Shown here: positions 1 through 29,820 of the stretch, piece after piece
Position numbering within the stretch: the stretch's first letter is position 1
Layout: each line of letters begins with the position of its first letter
Assembly: GCF_001039355.2 (NCBI RefSeq)
Contig: NW_019776072.1
Coordinates: 57,947-121,946 of the forward strand
Source of the DNA: Lingula anatina
Taxonomy: Eukaryota > Brachiopoda > Lingulata > Lingulida > Lingulidae
DNA length: 64,000 nucleotides
Direction of reading: 5' to 3'
Program-made: the position numbers and the translations under genes
The notes under the pieces: generated by a model
What the model was told of the DNA's origin: nothing
Databases searched by the model: none
What the model saw: the letters and a program-made list of their open reading frames with translations, nothing else

Positions 1-1106
1 AAAGCTATTTGATTTTTTAACATGCATTTTACGTCAAATTTTTACCACAAAATAGAGCTAAATGCAACCATGTAGTTGCAAAAAGTAAGATTTAGAGAAA
101 TACCAAAGGGCAATATTTCATATTTCCCTTAAATTATTTTTGAACAAATATTTTTTGCTTTCTTTCTATGCTATCTCCCAGCAATCTCATTTGAATTAGT
201 ATGCAGTCATATATAGACTTTTACAAATTGAAGGAACAGATACATAAGTCCATTTTTTAATTTTTTATTTGGCAGAATAAGGGATTAATTTTGTTTATGA
301 CTTGGTATGTCGACTTGATTTTAGTCATGTAAGAAACTTTTTGAAGTGGTTTATATTGGTTACTGAGAATCCTTGCTCGCTTTATAAGTAACTTAAATGC
401 AAATATGTTTTCAAATTTTGGTAAGAAGCATAGTACAGACAGCACAAGACTGTCATCTAAATTGTTCCATGAATCTGAAAAGCAGATAAAACGACCTTTA
501 CAAATAGGTAAGACCTTCAACTGAACTTCTGACTCCAAGAAAACTCAGACTTAAACACGAACATCTTATATCTTAGAATTATTATCTTAGAATTATTATG
601 AATGATTTAACTGTACTCTATAATTACGTTTGCCTTCAATCCCTTTGCTGTCAAAGGCTTCTCAGAGATATTAATAAAAGGATTTAGGGCATTCTTACCA
701 TTCTTTGAAAATATAGAGCCAACTGGAAACGTTAAAATGAAACAGAATCCCAACCAAAATTGGCACCAAAATTCTACATTGTGTTTAGCTTTTGGTTCTC
801 CAACTTCACAAGACCTCAGACAAGATAAAATTTTAAAGTTTTGATTTTATAGTTGGTTTAAATGCACCAAACAGAATATAGAACTAAAAAACAACAGAAT
901 TCCAGTATTCTATCTGTTGCGTAGATTGTTTTCATTTTCCAAAGAACTGTTGTAAAAGTTATTAACCCTAGTTTCTTTTAGAATAGACCAATCCATGCGC
1001 CCTCTATCGGCTGCAAGTGGTTGAGAGGGAAGCTAAAAGGTCGCCGGCGCTTTGAACGTGCTATCAGGACGTAGGGGGTTTGCGCTTTAAACAAATCGAT
1101 GAAAAT
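1..1106. other. Upstream non-coding region
   Basis: AT-rich sequence before the transgelin-like start codon. Only short ORFs without recognisable similarity are present. The last ~100 bases (about 1000-1106) are more GC-rich and probably hold the promoter and 5' UTR of the downstream gene; no clear TATA box seen. Confidence 0.4.
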
Positions 1107-10104
<8,998 letters not shown>

Positions 10105-10643
10105 CACTGGAAATGTAGGGCAAAAAAATATATATATACTGAGACAGTGCATTTTGTGACTGGGACAGGTCATTTTGTAAGGAGTTGCATGCCTGTTTTA
10201 GCTGTAGGACTGAAGACCAAGGGGAGCAGAGGAGAAAATATCAGATTTATTTCAGTGGATATTTATATTTTATTGTAGTGAATGCAACTGTTACCTCAAA
10301 CAGGGTGCTTCAGGATAGAGAGTTTTTTTATTTAGCATCTTTAAGTTGCAAACACAGGTGTGCATTTTACTCAACACCTGAGCATTTTTATTAAGATAAC
10401 CGTAAATTTGAAAGATGAGGCTGAAGCAAAAGGGCAATATGTTAGTTGACCATGCACAGCTGTCAAGGTACGACCTTGTCTTCTGGTATAAATGCAGACA
10501 AGTCATGAGTTCAGAAGTGAGTTGACTCTTTACTTATACTCACATATGCTCTTCTACTTAAAACAGTCAGTAGTTTTTGATTGCATATATTGCTCTTATT
10601 CATGTTTGACACAGTATCAGTGGTCACAATATTACTTGGATTC
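10105..10643. other. 3' region of the transgelin-like gene
   Basis: Presumed 3' UTR and flank after the stop at 10102-10104. ORFs here show no family similarity. No convincing polyadenylation signal was seen close to the stop. Confidence 0.4.
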
Positions 10644-10950
10644 CTTAGAGCGCATTCTCAACGAATTAAGCCAGGCTTTACAAAGCCGGTGACCTAAAAA
10701 TGGCGGACGTACATGAAAGAAAAACCGCCTAATCTTTTAATAGTCTCTCCGCCTCTCACACGCCTCCCCACACGTCGTCCCTGCGGGGTACAGTAATTAA
10801 ATCGCGTCTCCGTTCGCCATGCGGAAGCTACCTGAGAAATATTAAGTGNTTTTTAAAAAGTGTTGGTGTTTTTTTTTCTTTATCCGTCCGCCATTTTTAG
10901 GTCACCGGCTTTGTAAAGCCTGGCTTAATTCGTTGAGAATGCGCTCTAAG
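10644..10950. mobile_element. Non-autonomous DNA transposon with 65-bp perfect inverted repeats
   Basis: Positions 10644-10708 and 10886-10950 are exact reverse complements (left end CTTAGAGCGCATTCTCAACG; contains ATGGCGGAC at the inner edge). The total is 307 bp with a GC-richer centre and one N at 10849. If the outermost palindromic TTA/TAA is taken as target site, a TA duplication is possible; otherwise flanks do not match. No coding capacity. The exact repeat arms suggest recent activity or gene conversion. Confidence 0.85.
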
Positions 10951-12930
10951 TCAAGCATAAAGCTTTCATGTAATTCACGTAATATAAAAATAACTTTTTT
11001 TCATGACCAGTTTCCATTAAGAGGTTAAAGCTGGTGCGTAAAGGGCTAGGTCAAGTTATTAGTAGAACAAGGTCACATGCAGTTATTATTATCCTCATTG
11101 TTATTTGATAACAACAACAATTAACACCATATTTTAGTAATGTGTTTTCTGCTACTAAGCCAAACATGTTGCTAAGGATTTCACCTTCTATAAATGAACC
11201 ATGAATTGGTAACTTTTAATTTAATTAAGTTAAGATCTGTATTGCCTTTTAGACTTAAGCATTTACCATTTACATATTGTAAAGAAAAATATTTATTAGT
11301 AGTTTGAGTTAACATCTCTCATAAAGAATAGTGCATGTTATTGTTATTAATGTAACTGAAGATTATTACATTTTAAGTCTTACCCCAAACTACTGTTGTA
11401 ATTAAAAACTTGCAAGTATTGTTGTAGCAGGTTAAGTTGCATTGCTATCAATTATGCTAATGGTGAACAAATAAATTTTGTACAAGTACAAAGTAACATC
11501 ATTTGAACATAAAAAAGCCTTCTATATTTGAAAGTGAAATCCCAAGTTTTTACAAGTCATAGAAAACATTTATGATATTAGGATCATTCATGCATCATTC
11601 CAGTATTATTTTATTGATCATTCATTTTTACAAACTGTAGCATATAACGAAGTTTTGTGTTTTGTTGTATTGATCATAGAGAAATGTAGTTGCATGATAA
11701 TCACTTTATAGATTTCATAATGAATTTGTAGAGAAAAAATTAAAAACTAGGTTGGTTGAAATCCCATTTAGGTCTTGCAGGTTTAAATAATGTTCTAGTC
11801 CAAACTCTTGTTTTTCTTCTTATCATATGTAAATCAAAGACAAAGGAAAACATTTTGACCTGCTTCCTCCAGGATCAGAAATCAACACTAATTCGATTTT
11901 GATGCTTATCTTCATAGATGCATTGATCAGTATTCTTTGACTTTTGTAGTCAACTCAAAACATAAAAATGTTATAGGTGAGATTCACTTGAACATGTTGC
12001 TCATATCTTGTTCCCAATTTGATTATTTTCATAAGGATTGTATATGCAAACATATCACTGCCAGACTTAACTGGCATACTCTCCATAACAGTATTGCACT
12101 CAGATCTTCATTCACTTGCAGTTCAAATAAAGGACAGGGTAATATCAGTGCTGAGTTTGAGTTATTGTTGTCTTTCAGACCTTGACTTACTGCTGTGTAT
12201 TCAAAGATGACACATAAACCATATTATATCCTTAATGTTTTTATAGCATGCTTTTGCATTGTTGGTTGTGGTGTGTATGCTTACTGGTCATACAATCATG
12301 GTCAAGCCAATGCCTTATTAATAGCTGTGATTCTGTAAGCAGTGTCCAAAGCTGAATAGTTCAAAACAATTTTTAAAAAACGTGAATGTGTTCATTCCAG
12401 TTTTATAAAATCAAATTTGAAGTCGGTATTTGATTTAGAAAAAGTATTTTGCATGCTTTGCAAACATACCTCCCTTTTCTTCACACATACACCTTTTTCT
12501 AGCTGTCAGCACAATGGAACCACTAAAAAAACACAGGAACTTAAATAAAATGTTAAGAACACTACCTATACTTTCATTTATCATTGAAATGATTTTGCTT
12601 TTAACTTGTCTTTATTGTCAAGGGGAAAAATGCTCCAATGTGACTACTTCAATAGATGTAATGATAATACCAAATTACTAATAACCAATAGTTGTAATAA
12701 TTATACTCAATTTTTCCATCGATTTCACAAAACTAAAATTCAAATGGCTCCACCTTTTCTGATGCTCTGATTATCTTAAAGTTGATCCTGTATAAAGATG
12801 CAAATTTTGGGCTTAAAAAAAGCAACTAAATTACATTTTTCAAAAAGAGGGGGAACCAATTTTATAGCAGGAATTTTCCAGATATCTTAGCTACATCACA
12901 CTCTGCTAGTCTTGCTGTCCACTAGAAATT

Positions 12931-12964
<34 letters not shown>

Positions 12965-14007
12965 AAAGGTATACTATCTGTGCTTGAAAAACGCCCCAGT
13001 CATATTTTCTATGACTTCATTTCCTGCAAAGCTACTTCTCTTTCCCACTGCAGATCCTATAAATGCTAAACCTCCCCAAATTAAAGTTCCTGGCGAAATG
13101 TTTACCTTTGAAATGTACAGAAAGAAATGGTGGTCTAAGTGCATAACTGGTCAGTAATTTAAAACTTATTAAATAAGAAATGTAAAAAAAATATCAAATC
13201 CAAATGCAGGGACAGGTCGAGCAATATTTTGTGATTGAAGATAACACCTTTTTGTTGAGGATAATTTGATTTGGCAGGAAAATCTCCGACAGGATAACTT
13301 TTATAATAGGTGCACAATACAGTTATGGTAAAAAATTTGTGTAAAGATAAAAAATATCCTGATTTGAGTCCTCTTTTCTCAGAAAGAATTTTATTTTGAC
13401 TGAATCCCCCCCCCCCCACATCACATTTTAAAAATCAATGTAACAATATCTTTTAAGAGCCAAAGTTAATCACTGACAATATCAAAACAATAATTTCTCA
13501 TATTTACCAGATATTAACACAAATGGATGTGCAATTTGACACATAAATATTGCACAGTGCTTTTGCCATTAAACTACAGACAATAAATATGCAGGTGGAA
13601 TGTTATAACGTGCATGTTAAACTTTCTTAGTTTCATATAGCATTAAATTATGCTTGCAACTTCTAAAGGAGCTGGTTATAATTCAAAACGTACACAGAGT
13701 TAAGATCTTTTGAATCATACTTCAATATAACAATTACAATATTGGTTAATTTTCACAAATTACTCTCCACCTGATACAAGTTAACACTTATGTATGCTTG
13801 GACTGCTTTATCAAGCACACCAGTTTTTTTCACAGGCAAAATTCATCCAGTCCTTTTCCTTGTGTTTTCCCCCTTTTTATACACTGAGATAATCATATAT
13901 TTACATACATTTACCATAATAATTTGCCATATATAAAAAAAAAAAAACCATTCCTGTTTTATGTTTGTCTCCTCTCTCAAATCAATGCACATGTCTGCTG
14001 GGGTACT
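10951..14007. other. Intergenic region between convergent genes
   Basis: Three kilobases between the transgelin-like gene and EIPR1, both of whose 3' ends point here. AT-rich; contains a poly-A run at 12933-12962 and a short poly-C tract near 13407. ORFs are short and unrecognised. Part will be 3' UTR of the two genes. Confidence 0.5.
12933..12962. repeat. Poly-A homopolymer tract
   Basis: About 30 consecutive A. Could be a plain homopolymer or the tail of a retroposed copy; no target-site duplication was recognised. Confidence 0.9.
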
Positions 14008-16766
14008 TTATAATAATATCTTATACTTGACAGCCCTGGGCACCCTGTTTATCACTAAGCGTCCATCATAACTAAGTGAAGCAAATACCCAGGGGTCAGC
14101 AGTTGACCATTCTGCAGCATACACACTGTCCTCATGCTCCTCATATGTAGATATTGTACCATCCTCCATTTTCTCTCTGTAAAAAATGAACAGATCTGAG
14201 ACTTAGCTAAACACTTACATTTCTATGATTTAAATTCTATTCATAATTAAAATTTGAGAGTCTGATGATTTTTTTTTCACTAAAACATATAAACCTACAA
14301 ACAACTTCTAATTATCATCTTATTTCAATTCAACTGCATAACTTACAAGGAAGTTTTCTTTGAAAACAGCTTCAATGAAAATTTGTTTCAGATATTGAGA
14401 TGAGGCATCTTGATGTTTTGCTGTCGCATCTCAAATTGTTGATCATAAAGAAGCATTTTCTTGTATAACTCACTTAGTTTTGTCATCTTCTTCTCCATCA
14501 CTCAGATCTTCATCCTCCACAAGATGACCATAAGGCTCTGATGATATGGAGATTGCATTAGTTAGCACCACACGACTGTCACTACTAGAGGTCAGCACCA
14601 GCTGGTCATGGAAATGATTGTATCTCACACTCCAGACCCTGAAAAACAGCAATGAGAGAACAAGATATCAAACCTAGGCATACATGTACCAGTAGATATC
14701 GGTACATGCACTTTACAATGTTTTCATAAAGTAGAAGTTAATAAACAAAAGTGACCAAGGTAGTTCAATTGTTTCAGTTATCAAATATTAAAACTGATTT
14801 TTTAATCGTTTCAGACCTTTTCTGGATTTCATTTTCAGAAAAAAAAAAGACTTTTACAAATTCATCGTTCTGCTTCAATCCCCTGCAAATTCAGGCATGA
14901 CTCTTACCAATGTGAATGATCTGATAAAACCTTGAGGGGTTCATTTGAATTCCTTATGTCCCAGAACTTTGTCTTACAGTCATCCCCACAGGTAGCAAGG
15001 TAATACTGCTTGTTTGGGTTAAAGTCCAGCTCTCTCACTAGTTGACTGTGAGCATTCTCTATTGTATACACCTGCCTTTAAATAAAAAAATATACGCAAA
15101 CACTTCAAAATCATTTAAGCCTATTCATAATAGGAAACAGGATATCCAAATACAAGATTATCATATCCTTTATAATATTTTCAAATATCCAGAAATTGTC
15201 AATTATTGTTGAGTTAAACACAATAGTGACAATACTGTTGCTGCAAAATAAACAACACACTGAAAATAACATGCCCTGGTCAATATTTCTCATAACCAGC
15301 ATGTTGCACTCACTTGTTGCTCCTCAGATCCCATCCACGTATACTAGTGTCATTGGAAGTGGCAATCTGAGAACAGTTGTGGTGAGGATTCCATCTGCCC
15401 GATGTGAACTTGGGCTGCCCTTTACCTTCTAATGCTATTGAACTGGAAAGCTGAAAACCCAAGAAAATAAGTAAAATACTGGTGCTCTACTCTGGCTTGC
15501 AGATGTTCTAATTGATTTTACCTGTCACATCTGATTAAGGTCCGCGGTTTGAGTAGACTGTAAGCTTCCATCCACTTACACATGTATCAAGACTATGTGG
15601 CAAAATCTGAGGCTCATGGTAAGCATTTTACAGATAAGATATCACTAAATTAAGAAAATGAAAATTTCAAATTGTCAGGTAGTGAGTTTGGCAACAGGAA
15701 GTAGCACTTGCTGAATCCAAAGGTTAGTGATGGTGTGCAATTTATTGATATGACTGTAAAAGCCTTACCGTGGCTCTGCTACTGCTGGTTTCTAAGTCCC
15801 ACATCAGGATATGACTGTCCACAATGGACAGGATGGTGTTGCCCTCTCCTGACGGATGCCATAATATACTAAAGAAAAAAAAACAAATAATAAACCATAT
15901 CAGTTCAGTGAACTATGAAGAGAGTCACGATATAAAGCAAGGTATTAGCTAGTAATCATTAAAAAATCATTTAAACAAGGCTCCAATTATTCTGTATATC
16001 AGTTACTCACCCTTTCATTTCTCCATAGTCTGTAGTATCTAGCTTACAAAGTAATTCCAGTTCCTTGTGGGTTGGTGAGCTATCTTCTCCCAGACTGGCA
16101 TCAAACTCAGGAATACGCCATAATGCAGCTTCCATCTCAGCCTTGGCATCTGATGCTACGTGAAATTCAAACAAATGTGGTAAGGGTTATACCTATTATA
16201 TGGTTATAAGTTATTGATTTACATTTATTGTGCAAAAAAAAAAAAAAAATGCTGATAAAAGATGGTGCATAAATATGCCTGTATACCTTTTGCGTTAACA
16301 TTCAGTTGTAAGTCAGAGATTATATCATAAATTTCAATCTTAGATAACTTCATTAGGTAAAACCTTTCATCTGTTCTTTAGAATTACCTCAGTCAGCCCA
16401 ATTTGTTTCAGCAATGCACTGATTATATGATAAGTACAAAGTAAGGTTGCCCATAAAGTATATAATACCTACTTTTATTGTAGCAAGTGGCAAAGATGTT
16501 CTTGTCTGTTGATGAAGCACTTATGTGCCAAATTTCACCCTCTTTGTGGAGAAAAACATTTTTATTGATCATATTATTTTCATCATCAAAATCAATCTGA
16601 TGGACCTGAAAATAAATCAAAACATAAATTTTTTTTTCATCATATCAACATCTTTTAGATTATTTCGATGCAGGCAGTGTACATGTACATGTATACTAGT
16701 ACTAGTACAACTGAACAATGTGCAGGAGTTCCATTTATGTGTGTATATGTGCATTTGAGCAGTGTG

Positions 16767-16823
<57 letters not shown>

Positions 16824-17243
16824 AGAGTGGGGGGGGGGGGAGGATAGAGTAGAGAGGGGGGAGTGAGGAACGGATGCATTTACCTGGTTCTCAAACTTAA
16901 GTGACTGTGTGCCAACCAGAAAGCGTATCTCATCTGTTTCTGCCGTTTGAGCTGTCAAAGCACGGGCCTGAAGATTAAGTGCCAATAAAATTTGTATCAT
17001 TATTATGTTAATTACATACAATGGATATTGTTATAGTTTTTTTACTTACTACATGTACTAGTACTAAACTCTTAGGGGGAGTGTGTCATTTTTTTAATGT
17101 AAAGCTACAATAATCTTGATGTTTTCGGCTACAAAATATTTGCAGACGGAACTGCCACAATAATCGATTATCAAAAAATTTATTTTATGCGTAAACCTTA
17201 CCTGAAACTCAAGCCCATATATAACCGGTGCGTCGTCCTCCAT
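14008..17243 (-). CDS. EIPR1: EARP/GARP-interacting WD-repeat protein EIPR1 (TSSC1)
   Basis: WD40 propeller protein that binds the EARP and GARP tethering complexes on endosomes and supports endosome-to-Golgi and dense-core-vesicle traffic. Coding exons in transcript order: 17202-17243, 16884-16967, 16473-16605, 16011-16155, 15769-15868, 15314-15450, 14908-15075, 14474-14638, 14008-14176. Phases agree throughout and give 380 residues (human about 387). Diagnostic stretches are [14 protein letters not shown] at the start, [58 protein letters not shown], the acidic loop [13 protein letters not shown], and the C-terminus [14 protein letters not shown]. Start codon is 172 bp from the TRAPPC12 start on the other strand, so the two probably share a promoter. 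No breaks seen. Confidence 0.96.
16769..16860. repeat. (TG)n-(GA)n-G-rich microsatellite
   Basis: TG run about 16769-16808, GA run to about 16824, then a G-rich stretch. Lies in intron 2 of EIPR1, close to the splice donor of exon 2 at 16884. Confidence 0.95.
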
Positions 17244-17415
17244 TTTTCACGACAACCTACCAGTACCTACTTCCAATACAACAAGAAAGGTACCCATTGA
17301 CGGCACAGTGCAAAAGTTGAGGGGAGAAGCCCTTGATAAATCATGTTATTTTGTTTGGTTCAAACATTTCTATAGATAGTGTGTAGTAGGTATAATCAAG
17401 TGTTTTTAATTGGTA
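17244..17415. promoter_or_regulatory. Bidirectional promoter EIPR1 / TRAPPC12
   Basis: The 172 bp between two divergent ATG codons must hold the 5' UTRs and core promoters of both genes unless there are distant non-coding first exons. No TATA box is evident. Function inferred from position only. Confidence 0.7.
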
Positions 17416-26075
<8,660 letters not shown>

Positions 26076-26654
26076 ACTGTCGTTTTATAAGGTGCGAGTA
26101 TATCAGTATGATGTAAGACTTCTGTGACAAATATTATGGCGTTTATTGTCTTGACCAATTATGTGTTAGTTTCATTTGGCATGGAAAGTATTCCACTTGC
26201 AATATTACCATTTCTTTAAAAATAGTGGCAATTTTGTGGTGCTATCATTTAAATGATTTCTTTTTGCTGTTGTATGGGTCTCTTAAACTTCATTCAGATA
26301 ATGACAGAGTAATCTTCAGTTATCTTGTAAGTTATGATGCATCTGTTTTGTTGTCATCTTCAAAGCATTAAATTGAAGAAAGGCAAAACAAAAGAAATGA
26401 GATTGAATGGAACAACATTTATTTTTAACTTCAATAATACATAATGTCTTAATTATCAAATCTTGAAAGTTGGAACTATGGCAATGATTTGTAAGATATC
26501 ACTTATCAAAGGGTCTGTAAATTGAGTAATAATATAAAATGTTGTGCTAATGTTCCAGTAATAAGAAACTACCTTTAAGGTAAATAATGAAAATAAAACA
26601 AATTAAAATCTCAATTAAAATGTTGTCTTCTGTATAATACTCATTTGTAGAGTA
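26076..26654. other. 3' flank of TRAPPC12
   Basis: AT-rich sequence after the stop codon, probably including the 3' UTR. No further gene seen before the transposon-rich block. Confidence 0.4.
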
Positions 26655-27072
26655 GAATGGGGCTGGTTGTGACAGGTGGGTTGTAATGGACCAGATCAAT
26701 TCTACTACGGCACAATAGTTAACCGCGATTATACAAGAGAGCATTGCGCGATCCCAGAGGTCATTGCGTTGCTCCCTTAGAAGCATTGTCTGCAATGATG
26801 GCAGAATTTTTGTTCAATGTTAAAGAACTGAAAAGTGCCTATGATGAGGCCAGGTAATTTGAACTTTCGTCTGAATCGGACGGGGGGAAAAAGATTTGGA
26901 GAATGCTGCTCAGTTCAGGGAGTGTGCCGATCATGACGGGGGCACAGGGGACACTGCTAGTGCGAGAAAGCCCCAGAAACATAGAGCCGAGGATGACAAT
27001 TTGTAGGAGGGTGAGAACAACGAAGACGATAAGCCACCACTTAACAAAGGCAGGGCAGATTTCCTGGATAAC

Positions 27073-27528
27073 TTGGGAAAAGGCTTAGTTAATGATGAAC
27101 ATTTGGCTCCTAGCATTGATGAACTGCTCTTAGCAGTTAAAGTCAATAGCTATGCTAGTCAAGGCATGAAAGATTCAACTTTTAAAGAAATGACAGAGAA
27201 CATAGTAAGACCAGAAAACTGTTTTATGCTGGGCCCTGTTATGGTTAACCCAGAAATTTGGAACATTATTTCCACTGAATCGAAAACTAGGGATGTTAGA
27301 TTGCAGAGAATATTACATGGAATCCAAAAGGGCATCATTCGTCTGGTTCAGCTGGCAGACGATCTACTGAAATCTTTAGAGAATAATAATGCAGTCTTTC
27401 CTGACATTGAAGACGTTTTGAATCCAGTCTCTGATTCTGTATCACTTTTGGGTGGAACTGTGCATGATATCCATAAGTGGAGAAAGGAAGTTAAGGCAGC
27501 CTGCAGTGTACTCATATACCTGGTGTGA
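27073..27528 (+). pseudogene. DIRS gag-like ORF remnant
   Basis: 151-codon open frame just upstream of the RNase H-like strip. Its position and helical, nucleic-acid-binding-protein-like composition match ORF1 of DIRS elements (DELLLAVKVNSYASQGMK, PENCFMLGPVMVNPEIWN). A likely original start with MAEFLFNVKELKSAYDEAR lies at about 26798 in a frame closed by TAA at 26855, so the 5' part is broken. Assignment rests on context more than on a recognised domain. Confidence 0.55.
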
Positions 27529-28165
27529 CAAATATTTTAGCAGATAAACACAGTAGAACCTTTAATGACAGGACAGAATGGTCACTTGATTCAGATGTGT
27601 TTTGTAAATCATTGGCCAAGTATTTTGGTGAGCCTTCATTAGATTTGTTTGCTTCAAGGTTGAATCACAAGACTAAAAATTCCACATCACCGTCTAGTGA
27701 CGTAATAGGCTCCACATGAGAGAGATGTGTGCGCAGCTCAGCGTCATTCGTTGTGCAGTTTCTCAGCAAAGCGAACGCGGATTTACAAGCTGCATGAAAT
27801 TAATATTTCTGCAATGTTTTGAGCTTTTTAAGCACTTAAGCATGTCTGCTTACATACTGTTAATACAGCGATATGTGGTTTAATACCCATTAATACAAGT
27901 TTATCGCAATAAATGCACGAAATCGTGCATTTCAACAATCCTCTTCATGTAACTTACTTTATGCTTTTCCTCCTTTTAGTTTGATGCAGAAAGTGTTGCA
28001 GAAAATTCAAAAGGACCAGGCAGATGTGCTGATCATTGCACCTTTATGGCCAACACAGCACTGTGTTTCATCTGTTGTGCACAGAGCCAGTGTTGTTGCC
28101 ACCTACAAAGAAGATACTCAGCCTGCCACACCAGGAAGGACATCAACATTCACTAGCAAAGAAAC

Positions 28166-28429
28166 TAAGGCTTTGTTCACATGGAATGTCTATTTTCTAA
28201 AAATCTATTTTCTATTTGCGCTATCTTATGATCACGGTCTGTGCCCTGAATATCCCGCCGCGTTATTACTGGCAGCGCGAGCCAGTTACTTATAGTAACT
28301 TATAGTAACTGGCTCGCGCTGCCAGTAATTACGCCGTGGGATATTCAGGGCACAGACCGTGATCATAAGACATACCGCGAATAGAAAATAAAATTTAGAA
28401 AATAGACATTGCATGTGAATGAAGCCTTA
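28166..28429. mobile_element. Palindromic foldback MITE nested in the DIRS element
   Basis: About 264 bp forming one long imperfect palindrome: each arm contains TAAGGCTT-ATTCACATG, AATGTCTATTTTCTA, ATGATCACGGTCTGTGCCC and CTGGCAGCGCGAGCCAGTTA, meeting at an apex near 28295 with the short repeat ACTTATAGTA. Arms differ by a few substitutions and small indels. It separates the RNase H strip from the recombinase ORF, so it inserted after the retroelement. No coding capacity. Confidence 0.85.
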
Positions 28430-28439
28430 AACTGATAGC

Positions 28440-29413
28440 ATGCAAATTGACAGGAAATGCATGCAGGAAGCAGGCATATCAGGAAAAGCTCAAGAAATTG
28501 TTATGCAATCATGGCGAACGGGCACACAAAAACAATATGGCACCTATATCAAAAAGTGGACTACTTACACAAGTGCAAAATATTTTGATCCCATTCGATC
28601 AAATGTGTCACATGTTTTGAATTTTCTTACTGAGCTTTTTGAATCTGGATTACACTACAGTGCCATTTGTACTGCCAGATCTGCCCTGGCATCATTTGTT
28701 AAACTGGATGATAACTCAACTATTGGCAATAGCTTGGTTATTAAAAGGTTCATAAAAGGTGTGTTTCACAATCGACCAGCATTTCCAAGATATCAGACAA
28801 CCTGGGATACAAACATCGTTTTGAATTATCTGAAAAACATGAATTTCAGAAACCATTGAAAGAATTAACACTAAAATTGGCCATGCTGCTCGCTTTAGCG
28901 TCAGGACAAAGATGTCAATCTATACACTTGATGGATTTAGATTCAATGTACAAATCACCTGGTGGTGTCAGTTTTGTTATAGATAAAATTGTAAAACAAT
29001 CTAGGCCATCAAAAAATCAGCCTGTTATTCATGTAAATTTTTTTGCTGACAATAGTCAAATTTGTGTGTTGTCTGCTTTAGCAGAATATTTAGATAGAAC
29101 TAGATTGTTTAGGCATTCTGGCTGTTCACAGTTGTTTATTAGTTACACTAGACCTAATGCACCTGTTAGTAAAGCTACAATTTCAAGGTGGATTAAGGCA
29201 GTCATGTTTAAAGCTGGAATAGATATAAATATTTTCAAATCACACAGCACAAGAGCTGCTTCAACAAGTAAAGCTTTTGCAGCTAAAGTACCTCTTGCAA
29301 CAGTGATTAGGACAGCAGAATGGTCAAACAGTACCACATTTGCTAAGTTTTATAACAGAAGCACAGGGGATACTTGTGGTTTTGGTTCTATTTTACATGA
29401 CATTGGAAATTAA
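28440..29413 (+). pseudogene. DIRS tyrosine recombinase, frameshifted
   Basis: Integrase of the tyrosine-recombinase type used by DIRS elements in place of a DDE integrase. The N-terminal part (28440-28859; WRTGTQKQYGTYIKKW, then helical core-binding region) runs into a stop, and the catalytic part continues in another frame (28856-29413), so one frameshift lies near 28855. Catalytic residues are present: Arg in SGQRCQS (28910-28912), His-x-x-Arg in FKSHSTRAAST (29243-29254), Trp in AEWSNS and Tyr in AKFYNRST (29351-29353). The C-terminus is intact to TAA at 29411-29413. Confidence 0.85.
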
Positions 29414-29480
29414 TGTGTTCTTGATGACATTATGACAAGTTGTGTTATTGTGTTGTAGTCCTTTGTTTAGGACTAATAAA

Positions 29481-29820
29481 AGTTTAGATCTATATTTGCT
29501 TATGTTCGTGTTCATGTCAGCTTCGAAGTCTCAATAGGACCTGAAATCCACTACACAAAATTTTAAAACTGTGGGTCATTTCCTTAAGAAAACCTCTGAG
29601 GTTTGTTATTGCTTTGTGATGTGTGGAGGCAAGATTACAGCTGAAGCCAAGGGAAGGCAGCAACAATCCAAGAGTTGTGAGGGCTGCATGGAAGTAACGT
29701 CTTTTGACATTTTCTTCTCACAGTGTTAAGATGATGAGAATATTAAAAGGCCTTGGAAGAAACAGAAGTCTACTGGTAAAACCAGCAGAGCTCTTTCACT
29801 ACCAACAGCCCTTCTAAAGG
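29481..29820. other. Transposon-derived or unassigned flank
   Basis: Sequence between the DIRS remnant and the pogo/Tigger-like remnant. No open frame of note; may include further decayed transposon. Confidence 0.35.

Larger units (their letters stand above)
26655..29480 (+). mobile_element. DIRS-type tyrosine-recombinase retroelement, degraded
   Basis: Remnants in order on the + strand: a gag-like region (short start at about 26800, main ORF 27073-27528), a strip of the reverse transcriptase/RNase H region (27531-about 27700 with ADKHSRTFNDRTEWSL and DLFASRLNHK; resumes about 27950 with FPPFSLMQKVLQKIQKD and PLWPTQH), then a tyrosine recombinase (28440-29413). Most of the polymerase domain is missing. 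A non-matching segment separates the RNase H pieces at about 27700-27945, and a palindromic MITE is inserted at 28166-28429. Outer boundaries are approximate because no terminal repeats were identified; the left limit is a guess from where similarity and base composition change. Non-functional. Confidence 0.75.

Noticed and set aside
257-538. 93-codon ORF on the minus strand at the window start
   Set aside because: AT-rich sequence, no motif or family; expected by chance in this composition.
11937-12210. Overlapping 60-80-codon ORFs on the + strand
   Set aside because: No similarity, no splice context, in non-coding intergenic DNA.
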